Made by a program: the position numbers and the translations under genes. A stretch of DNA of 64,000 bases from assembly GCA_009760855.2 (NCBI GenBank), contig WPIO01000170.1:533565-597564 (forward strand), read 5' to 3'. The notes beneath the pieces were generated by a model, which worked only from the letters and a program-made list of their open reading frames with translations, did not search any database and was not told where the DNA came from. This DNA comes from Cristatella mucedo. Taxonomy: Eukaryota > Bryozoa > Phylactolaemata > Cristatellidae. Shown here one piece after another: positions 51,313 through 62,300 of the stretch (positions are counted from its first letter, which is position 1; each line of letters begins with the position of its first letter).

Positions 51313-51987
51313 TTAATAACGATTTCTATAATCACGTGCTGGATTTTTGTCTCCTGCGATTGATAAACGTCCCAGGATATGGTCCGGGTTTTGAGCCGGT
51401 GACAATAATTTGCCGAATCACGAGACGTTTACGCCGACTGTATACTGGAAAACCTGGTTTTGCTGTAAAGTCCGGAGCCACTGCAGTTGTATGGATTACT
51501 GGCCCAATGTTACAGCTAATTGGAAAGGTGATGTAGGAGCCGTTTTCTGAGCCCGGAATGCGCGGACGTTTTGACGCCCTCCTTGTGAGCCTCGCAGGGC
51601 ACAACTTGGCGATTTTGTAAGCATTTGCTCACGGCGCCCGATCGAATGTGTCTGCGTGTGTGCACGTGGGTTTTTTGGGTTGCTGTTCAACTTTGCTAAG
51701 AGCGGCTGGGCATAGCTGCCGCATAGCTAAGCGGACGCTGCCGCCACTTTCAACAGCATCACCAGAAGAGGCCTGTTAAGCTCCCCCCCCCCCGGCTGTG
51801 AGCTTCTCTCATCTGCAGATGCAGATGCACAGCGTCAGTGGCCGAAGCATGAGCTGCTGTGCCTGGCTCGGGCTTGCCCGCCTGACAAGCCGCAGCTCTA
51901 TTCTCTATCCGTTGTTGAAGGCATGCCAGGCAGAGAGTGACAGAAGAGTTAGCAGCAGCCGAAAGCCACCATCCGGTTCCGGCCAAG
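51313..51987. other. Upstream flank of TTLL4
   Basis: Expected to hold promoter and 5' UTR. A C10 run lies at 51784-51793. A possible acceptor (ctatccgttgttgaag, 51906-51921) lies 66 bases before the ATG; weak. Confidence 0.4.
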
Positions 51988-53141
51988 ATGGCGCATCGAC
52001 TTGAGGACAACATGCAGGAGCTGATGCGCAGTCTCGAGCACCTGGCCATGCAGCGGCAGCTGCCGCTTCGCCAGCACAGGGAGCGGCACATGCTGAAGCC
52101 GGGCGGCGGCGGCAGTGTTAGCCGCACCAACGCCTCTGGTCCCGTGCTGCTCTACGGCCCGCTCGCGCCGAGAGATTCGGCTGCTGGCGGCGGTGGCGCG
52201 GAGCTCCCGCACCCGCTAGCTGGCGTCGAGTCTTCCGCCGCAGGCCAGTACCCGGCTCTGGCGGCCGTCGGTGTGCCGCCGTCGTCGCCTGGTCTGAGGA
52301 CGTACAGCTACGTGCACACTGGCGATCCGTACTCGCGGCCTCTGAGCGCCAAGGATCTCTTGACGGCCGGTGCCGTTGAGCGAGCTCCAAGCAGGATTGG
52401 CACGGCGGCCGCCGCGGTGGCCTCGGCTGACCATCATCAGCACGCTGGAGCAGCGGCGGCTTCTGCTCACCCTTACCACGCTGCTCAACCAGTGCTGCCG
52501 CCTAATGCATTCATTCACCCGCGCAGCGGAGGCGGCACGGCTCCAGGCTCGGCCGACGGGACGGCCGCCGCCGCTTTGCAAGCATTGCATCTGTTCCGGC
52601 AGCAGACGTCTCGTGCGGGCACTCCATTGCTGGCAGCAGAAGCTGCTAGAGGACTTACGCCGACGGTGCATGCTGCTGCTGCGGCGCAAGGCGGCGGCAC
52701 GTCCAGCGCGCTGTCGGGGACAGCTGCTGCAAAAGAGAAGTTTGAAGCCACGCTCACTCGGTCGGCGGACAGCTCGGCCAGCGCGGGCGCCACGCGTGCT
52801 GCCAGCGCAAGGCCTCCTACGGCCATAGTTCGGCCGCTGTCTGCCGTCCGAAATCCGCTGTACACTCCGAATCGCCTGGCTCCGCCGAGCTCTGCTTCAC
52901 CAGCGGAAGTTTGCGATGCCAGCAGTGCCGTCTCGGCTGCGGCAGACGCACGGCTTCCATTTGCGCCCGACAAGCTGTCCGCTGGGCTCGCGGAGGACAA
53001 AGCACCATTGGCTGCAGCGGTAGCTGTACCAGCTGCAGCTGCTGCTGGCCCTCAGCTACACGTCAAGCTGTCAGGCACGGGCGACGATGTCGTTGGCAGC
53101 AGCACCAGCACCAGCAGCGCCGGAGTGGCCAGCTATTACAG
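51988..53141 (+). CDS. TTLL4: TTLL4 exon 1, large disordered N-terminus
   Basis: 1154 bases: MAHRLEDNMQELMRSLEHLA (likely helix), MQRQLPLRQHRER, then about 340 residues rich in Ala, Gly, Ser and Pro with short Ala and Gly runs. Donor gtgagt after SYY. GC and CpG content are high. The frame can be read back to a GTG at 51937, but ATG 51988 is the natural start. No homology to the human N-terminus was recognised. Confidence 0.85.
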
Positions 53142-56100
53142 GTGAGTTGATGGATGCGTACTGTGCTTGACGAGGCTGGCTGCTTGGCTTTATTGGTGCA
53201 CGGCACGTGTTGATGCTCTAGTCCCTCTCTCCTTACCCCCACCTGCTCCGAGCACGTTTGCCTGGTTGCACTTCTTGCATGTACTCCTGCCGAGGCTTGT
53301 GATTTGCACTGCCCATCTGTTGATTCTGTCAGCAGCGAGCCTGTTTGCTCTCATCCGCGAATTGTTGTGCACTGCTGTGGCATTGGTCCCTGCGCGCTGG
53401 GTTTCGGGCTTGCACTCCTACGGCTCGGCTCACTCTGTTAGCGTGCCAGTATGGGTCGGCGAGCACCTCTGCTGCCGGTGCTGGCGATGCCTGTTCTAGC
53501 TGCATGAGGAATAAGAGAATGATCTGGTGAGCTCTTCTGGGCCAAATCGATCGCCGTGTGTGTACAGCCGGTGGAAAATCTTGGCGATTGTTGCAGCAAC
53601 GTCGATCTGTTCGAGGCTTATAGGCTTTCATACCTGGCTGATTATGCATGCTGGTTTCCTGTGCCTGAACCAGCTAACCGCTAATGCTCCTGCAGAAGCA
53701 TCAGCAGTGACATGCTGACTACCTAAATGCAATCTTTCGAAGTCTGCCAAGAACCGGGAGGCAGTTAGTCAAACCTGCTAGTCACACGGGCCAGATCCAG
53801 CTGCTTCATGATTGAGCGGCGGCCTAGGCATCCTGGACAAGATTAGGTCGTTGGAGAACTTTTGCCGTACACGGCCCTATTACACGGGGCTGTACAAAGG
53901 CCTGAATTCCTAACAAACATTGACGCCGAGATTTCGAGAACGACCTGAAGACTGTAAACCGGGTGCTCCTATTATGATTTTGAATAATTCTGTCCCATAA
54001 GTGTGAGGTTTTCAGCCAATCCATGAATTCATCGTGTTGCAATTGTTTTCGGAATCGTTTATTGCACAACTTTGTTAGACCGGCATTTTGCAACAGCCTT
54101 CCCGCTGCGTTCGGATCGTCGGCTGGTCAAGCATGCCTGCAATCGATATCTATTGCTGTTGCCGCGGTGCAAGCATCAGCTTCGGTGTCCGCTGTGTAGC
54201 TTGCCTGCCAGTCCCCCTCAAAGGGCAGAGTGCTCCGCTGGGCCGAGTGGGGTTGTGGGGGGGGGGAGTGACAAGGCCTCAGCAGCAGCCTGCACTGTGG
54301 CAGCAGCACCAGCACCCCAACTCGAACTGTCTCAGCTCTGACAGTTCCTGCCCTTCAATTGGACGTGTAGCAACTGTCAAAGAACGAGCTGCTGTACCAT
54401 ATCTGAATCGAGCATATCTGCTTCTCGTGCTTCCGTGCTTGTCCTAGAAGTGTGTCTTTGCATTGCTCGATGATCGTGGCACAAAGAGACAGACTGTCAG
54501 GTGATTGACAGTTTTCCTACGGGATTGGCTTTGGTTTGAATTAGGCTCCTTGTGACGTCGTTGCCAAGGAAAAGGACGTGGCACGAGCACGTCACTTTTG
54601 CAGTGTATATATTGGCACTCGTGGCGTTGGTTCTTCGTAGTGTTGGTTCTTCGTAGTGTTGTGCTGTCAATGTGCGCTCAATCGTAAGCTATATTTAACA
54701 AAGAACTCTAGTCATCTACTTGCTGCACGCACACACACCAGCTTGTATGTACACGCATGAACATGTTCATGTTCATTGGATGCATGCAGTCTTTACATGC
54801 ACTTGCATCAGTTATGCAGTAGCCTAGCTCGTGTAACAATTGGCTATGTGAATGGCTGAAAGAACTTTTGCATCCAGCTGTTGGAGTGGTTTTGTGGTCG
54901 GGCAAAGCAAACTAGAGCTTCGCGCCCAGATCTGCTTGTAATTCCCCGAGGCCTGTCGAACTTCTTTTCGGGTTTAACGTGCTGCCAATCATCCCCGTGT
55001 ACCATAATTTTATTTGCCTTAATCGGTGTGACCTGTTGTTATTTTTTTTGTTGGACTCCAGGAATTCTTGTTGTGTTTTTACCAGTGGAGCTAAAGCAGT
55101 AGATGAATGATTTGAAGCAGTTATAAACGATCGTTTGGCTACCAGTTGAATGTTGACTGGTTGACTGCTGACCAGTTGACTATGTGCCATCGGACCCTCC
55201 TACTGTCAATACAAGCGCAGCCCTCCCCTAATGCATCTGGCTGTTAATCGGTTCATATCTTAAGATTGTCGATCTAGTCAGCATGCCCTGACAGTGTAAG
55301 GTCTCCTAAAGAAGTTATATGCTGAATGTGCTTAGTTACAGACCGGCAGTTCTACTCTATGCTGTCTCATTTCTACCACACGAAGACACCGGCTATCTAT
55401 ATGTGTGCATGCCACGGGTCCGTGGGCGTGCTGTATCTGTATCTTGTTGTATCGAGATACTTTCTGCGTAAAATTACAAAAGACAAATAGAGTGCGAGTG
55501 TCGTTGCATCTCGAGCTGCAAGAACGCAAACAACTAATTTTTTTTTCTTAAATCTAGAATCTCGTCAAAGCCCGAGTCCAGAGTCCTTCAGCCTCCGCAT
55601 GCTGCTGGCGATGGACTGGCCCCATCGGCCCAGGTGCCAAAGCCGTCTCATCAGCAGGGCAAGAAAGCCTCGACTGAGAGTAAGCCTTCGGAGCAAAGGC
55701 AGAAGCCGGCCTCGAGGTCGGCGCCCACGCACGGCAGCGTCCAGAATCTCAGCGACAGCGAGGCCGACGAAGAAGACGACGGCACTCACGGCAGCGCGTC
55801 GCTTAGGTCAGCACCGTCCGCGCGCGTGCGCTCGTCGCCTCCTTTGCTTCCCCTCTTAGCCTTTGATCTTGGTCCCTCGCGCCGTGATGCACTCGACTCG
55901 GTCAGCGCTGCAATCTTTCGGGCGACCGCTGCTGCCTGGCTTGGCATCTCGTGCGCTCGTCCGCGCGCGACGCCGTGCGTGCGCCGTGCTGCAGCGACCG
56001 GACACCCGGCGACGGTGAGGCGTTCGACGACGGCGAAGACGATGGAATCGACTGCCTCGACGATGACGACGTCGAGGGCAGCGACGGTGAGCGGCCCCCC

Positions 56101-59100
56101 ACCCAGCTCAGTCTTGCTCCGCCGCCAGGCAGCTGCGGCCGGCTGCCCGGGTGTTTTGCGAGCGCGCTCGCACGTCGAAGCGCTTGCTGACTGACTTCGG
56201 TGCGGTTGCTGCAGACGACGACGATGATGGTGGCAGCGAGCAACGAGCCGGCAGCGGAAGCTCGAGGTCGCGTGCCGCCAGCTCCTCGGCGGCCGGCAGG
56301 CGACGGGGCCCGGGGCTGCAGATCCGCTTGAAGACGCTGAGCCTGCAGGCCGCCCAGCAGCCGCACCGCGAGGCAGAAGAAGACTGCCGGTCGCCGGCGC
56401 TAGGCGGTGGCGGCCAGGTGCAGCCTGCGCTGACAAAGAGTCTCTTCAGCAACGTGCCGCCCTACATCAACTTCGTCGCTGGCGACGAGCGAGGTAATTC
56501 GACTCTGTCGTCCTGGCGTCGCTCGAGCGAGTCGCGAGAGCAGTCCGGAGCCGAGCGCGGCCGGTGCCGGGCGGCGGCAGCAGCGGCAGCGGCCGAGTGC
56601 GTGACTGCATCATCGCGATCGCCGCTCGATCCGCTACGATCCTCTGTGCACCATCTTGCAGTCGAACTCCTTCCGTGGGAATTCCGGAGGCTGCTGCGCT
56701 GGCGCATGTGCTCCATAACTCCGAACATCGTCAAGAAGACCGTCGAGCGATCTGGCTTCAGGACGACGAAGAGTGAGAGTGGCACTCGGGCACGCCGGCC
56801 AATCAGCGGCGCCGGGCCGCCACTAGCTCGCTCTGAGCGCTCGGCGGCCAGTTTCATTCCGGAGCTGGCTTTTTTCTCTGTGGCCACTCGCGCACTTGCC
56901 CGCCAGCAAGAGGTGCGAGAGCAGCCAGCTTGGAGCGTGCTCTTGTTTTCTGCTGCAGAGCATTACGACTGGCTCGGCTGCTGGGGCAAGCACATGAAAG
57001 CGGCTGGTTTCAAATCGGTGCGGGAGTACCAGAAGGTCGGTTCTGCTGCTGCTGTGCCGGTGCTCGCGCCTGCACGGCTCGGTGCTCTTCAGCCTTCCAG
57101 TGAGCCAGCGCTCGCTCGCGCTCTGCCTTCGTCCAACAGCCGCTGCTGCTCGATGGCTCAGCCGGAGCAGCCGGGCTCGGAGCGCCTTTGCAGCACTTGC
57201 CGGGCTGTCGTTGCCGCCTCGTGCTTGCTTGAAATTAGCGTGATCTGTCTTCGTGTTGCAGCTCAATCATTTTCCGGGCTCATTTCAAATCGGTCGCAAG
57301 GATCGCCTGTGGAAGAATCTGCTTAAGATGCAGGTTCAATTTGGCAAGAAAGAGTACGGCTTCTTTCCGCAGACGTACGTGCTGCCAGCCGACGTAAAGC
57401 AGCTGCAGAGAGCATGGGAAGACTGTGGCAGCAAGCAGAAGTGGATCGTCAAACCCGTGAGTGTTCGAGTACCCACCGAAACCCCCTTCCTACCCTCTCT
57501 CCCTCTCCGTCATGACACCGGCAGTGTCAACGTGCCTGTTGTGTGTCTACCATTTCTTCGGGGAACCTTTGTAGAAAGGCCTAGCGTGCTGCTCCTTTCG
57601 TGGGTATTGCATCCTAAATGGTTTCAGGAGGCAAACTGAAACTGTCTCCTTCACGTTGAATGACCAATAATTGCAAACCTTTTTATGAGAAAGACGGCTG
57701 ATTCTTTGTGTTTAAGGTACTTCATGTTGGTGCGTTTTGTTGAATGACAACCATGCATATAAACTATGTTCACAGTGATGTCGCTGTATTGTAAGTGGGC
57801 CGTGAATCATGCCACACCTACGTTGACGTTGTTGGTTATCGGCTTGCATGTCTTGCAATTGTAAGCTGCTCATCGCCTGATGGCTCGGTTGCTACTGGGT
57901 TTCTATCGATGTGAGGTGATTTTGCAGTACGTTTACAGTTTGCTAGTCCATCTTCTGTGCCTTGTCTTCTAGCCTGCTTCGGCTCGTGGGATTGGCATCA
58001 AGGTGATAAGCAAGTGGAACCAGATTCCTAAGCGGCGCCCGGTCATCGTTCAGAAATACCTTTGCCGGCCGTACCTTATCAACGAGAGCAAGTTTGATCT
58101 GCGCATCTACGTATATGTGCCCAGCTATGACCCGCTGCGCATCTATGTATATGAGGATGGCCTCGTGCGCTTTGCGTCTTCCAAGTGAGTTGTACCTCGG
58201 TGCTTTGTCGACCCGTAGCCTTAATTTGAGAACTTCGCAATGACACGTGACAGTACAGTGTTGCTGCACGGGGATTGCTTGCATTTGCATCTGTTGCTTG
58301 GTAGTGTAGATTGTTGTCAGCCTTGCCTTTCTATGTCTTGAGGTATTCTCATTCGATGAAGTCCATCAGCAACAAGTATATGCACCTGACCAACTTCAGT
58401 GTCAACAAAACTAACGCTGATTACCAATCGAATTCGAATGACAGCGTTTGTCAAGGTCATAAGTGGTGAGCATACCAACTGCCTGTATCTGCATCTGGCG
58501 ACTCACAACTGCGTTCACAGCAGTGCTTGCATGACTGTCTGCCTTTGTGGACACTATTAGGCTGCCAGGGACACTATTGACCTGCCACTCCTAAATGCGT
58601 ACACTTCGAGCGAATTGAATCGAAGCAAACGTCCATTGCATACCTAGTGGTATGCAATTTACGTGGATGACTTGACTTGCTAGTTCCAGAAGGCACCCTC
58701 ATTTAATACCTGGCTTATTATGGGGTCCAATCCTTCAATAGATGCGTCCTGCTGAGCCTTCGTCCTTGCTACAGCGGTGTCATTGCTACTCATTGTCCTC
58801 ATCCCAGTTAAATTTTAAGCTCTTGCTTGGCAAGCATGTTTCCGGAAACTTAGGTCCGGCCAATTATTTCATTCCCCTATTTTTCGCAGGCTAAAACAAA
58901 TGGCATTTCCCAATACCTTTAATCGGCCTTTAGTTATTAAGGTTTGAGCCATGCACGGCCATCGTTAAGGGAACCGTGTTTACCCAAGTTTCTATTTAAC
59001 AGCTGCTCACAGTTCTCATTCTCACAGTTCTCATTCTCGTGATCAGGTCCCTATTGTAGACACGGGAGCACTGTGATGTCAAATCTAAGGCTGGGTTGTA

Positions 59101-59231
59101 TGCCTAATTGCTACAAAAAGAGTGATCATTTTCCAAACGGTGACCCTGCGACTGTATTTATATGCATGCACACGTGTGTGGGTGTATGCTCGCACGTGTG
59201 CGTATGTGTATGTGTGTGTGTGCGTGTGCGT

Positions 59232-59321
<90 letters not shown>

Positions 59322-62300
59322 ATGCTCGAGGGCCTGTGTGTATGTGTGTGTGTGTGTGTGTGTGTGGTAGTTTGCGCGTGTATGAACGAGGGCACGTGTA
59401 TGTATGTGGGTGTGTGTGCATGCATAGGTGTGTGTATGTGGGAGGGTTGCATACAATTCCCAAGACTGAGGTACTTGCTATTAGAGAAGTCGTGGTCATC
59501 AGGTTTGGTACGCTCGAGCTGACCGGTGTTCTAGTCGAGCGTAGCAGTCTCGTGTCACTCGGTGGCACTTAGGGTTTACTCGGTCTGTTAACGACAGGGC
59601 TGAGAAGTCAAATAATTGCAAGAGCCCATTACCTAGCTGCTCTGCTCGACCGACTACTGCAAGGTTATTAGACGCAGCAGCAGCTTCTGCATGCATTGTG
59701 AGTAAGGCATGATGGCTGCATCCGTTCGTCTGAATCGATCAACTATTCTACTAGAAGCTCTCTTTTTGCCATACTATTTGCCTATCATGTCAGTATAGCA
59801 GTTATCAATGGTATGCCTTTTCTCAGTGATAGGTCCACTCTTTCTGTACGACAAGGACCGATAGCAGGCGGCCAAGTATGCTAAACGGTTCCTTTTTGGC
59901 ACGTAGAATAGTAGTTGCTGCAGAGCCATTAGGCATTGGGTTCAACTTGAAAGGAGAGCATCACGTGCCAGCTAATGCTATCTGTGACTGAAAGGGTAAC
60001 GTTTCCGGGAAGGATGGCAGTGAAAATTTAATTTTACAAATGAAGGTGGAATGTTAGCCATCGGGGCTCTTCTGTTGCCATATAAGTGAGGCTGTTTAAT
60101 CGGCTAAATTTTACTCTTTTTTTTGAAAGCATAATTTAAGTACTTGCAGATTTATTATTATTTGTGCGACACACTAGTGCCGGGTCTTGCCCGCCCCACC
60201 CCTCCCCTCCCCCTGTTGTAAGAAGCTCACACTGGGCTAAGCCAGTCGCAAGCGAGGTGGTAGCCGCCTGGGCTTGTAGCTGCCATCCAAATAAGGCAGT
60301 TTGGTCAGCTTTGCTGCACCTTTTTAAATGCCGGCGTCCTTGTTATGCTCTCATTTCAGTGTGTGTATCAGGCACCGTTTAACGGTGGAGCTGCTCAGTG
60401 CACGCTCCTTGAGTCGCTCACAGTGGCTCGTGTGACTTTGCGTAGTGCAGCTGATGCCCTAGAGCAACACCGTCATTTCTTTGGTGGCACCTGCTGCTGT
60501 TCTAGATGTGGCTGCTTTAGCTTTGCCGGGCTGCTTGTGCTTCATGGCCTTGATCGTGGGATTTGAGTGTTGCATGAGGCAAGCCTCCAAGACCTTTCTG
60601 CTTCCAAGTGGACGAGGCTGTTAAATCGGCAAACTACCTTTGCTATTTCCTTGCTGTGATACTCTGAGGTGTGGTTGTAGATGCTACGAGCAAGGCTTTG
60701 ACGAATGCATAGCTTTTGGTTCCCCTTATAATTCCTAGTACACTGCCTGTTCGTATGACGCAGGGTAACTGTACTACTTCTACGTCACTGAGCTCGTGGA
60801 TTGTGCTTCGCATTATTTTTGCTTCTAACATGCTGATTAGGGAAATCGGTAATTGTATGTGCAGAGATACGCGTTCTTAAGCTTGCAATACTCGGATCAT
60901 ATCTTGCTCTTAGTGTATAGCAAGCCGACTTGAGAATGTGCATAGCTAACTCAAGAGCGGCAAATAAGCTTTCATTAGACCATAAAACCTTATCAGGACA
61001 CACTGCACATGAAAGCTAACGAATTGCTAGACCCTGTTTCTTGAGCCTGCCTGGCTACAGAAACGTATCTGTGTAAATTGAAAATCAGAGAGACTGAAGG
61101 TCGTCTGCCGTAGGACAGAGAGCACAGAAGCCTTGCGCCATAACAATCCCAAAACCTCTGGTTAGCCTTGCCCAGGGTTCTTTTGATTGAGCAACTGAAA
61201 TTCCATGCTCATGATACAAAGCTTAAATTGTTGGCTGTAAATTTCAACTCATGGGCCCGAACCGAATCTTGGTGCATTGTTGTAACGTTGTTGTAGATTT
61301 TTTCACTGCGATTAGGTGCCGAGCTTCAGTCATTACATAATAATAATATGTGTGTATACCTCCCCCAGAGAATGAATTTTCGTGGCACTTTACAGATGTT
61401 ATCAGGTCAGCTGATACATAGATACCGGTCCCTGTGATTCGACCGTTGTGTGCTTATGCACGGTGACACTGTGCATGCTGCCACTAACCATACCTGCATG
61501 CTGACTCTGTGCATGTCACCCCTAACCATGTTATTCTCGTTGCTTATTAAGCTTGCTACCACTAACCATCCGATCGTGCTTCCTTTGCAGCAAATGTAAG
61601 CTGCCAGAAAGAGATTGAGTACTCTGATGACGCTTTATTAAATGTATTATTATTATTATTATTATTATGCTGTATAGAAAGCATTACCAAAGGATTCTTA
61701 GTAACATCATCAAGCAGCAGGCACAGTGTAAGCAGGCACATGCTCTCGAAAGGCGAATCACAAAGACATGCTAAATGCTGTAATAAACAGGTGTTTTAAG
61801 CTGTATTTAAATGTCATGTCAGGGGATGCTGTGACTTGTGTCACAACGTCAGCTGGCTCCCTGCTGACTCCGATCCGGCTCATGTATTCAGGTCATCGCC
61901 TCTGCTAGCCGTTTGCTTAAATGGCGGAAGTTGGTAGCTTGGCCTTTTCAGACATGCATTCTGAATCTGATAAGCTCTGCAACTAACATTTAAAGCCATC
62001 ATTCGTGCAAGCCGAACTTCTCATAAGATTTTCTAAATGAAGGGCTTTAATGAGAGACTGCTCTTCTAACTGTGGGTGCCTTTTACCACGATTTGCTTGT
62101 AACTTAGATGTCCTCTTTGATGACTGCTTGGCATTTAAGAGTTCTATTCAAAAGATCCCTCTCACAGCTACTCATAATGTTCGATCCTGATCTAAGATAG
62201 TGGACCAACTACCTGGTGGCTGGCTTAAGCTCTTACAGGTTCTTGTTTTCGTCTAGGCTGTACTACTTGTAGTTCGATTGTTTGCAGGCTCCTCTGATAA

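Noticed and set aside
56151-57326. Continuous 391-codon plus-strand gene
   Set aside because: It reads through TTLL4 introns 4-6; only the parts between splice sites match TTLL4, and the phases change correctly at each junction.
59073-59572. Several open frames over the TG tract
   Set aside because: Poly Cys-Val and His-Thr products are translations of a microsatellite, as at 14058-14408, 39060-39302 and 43015-43395.
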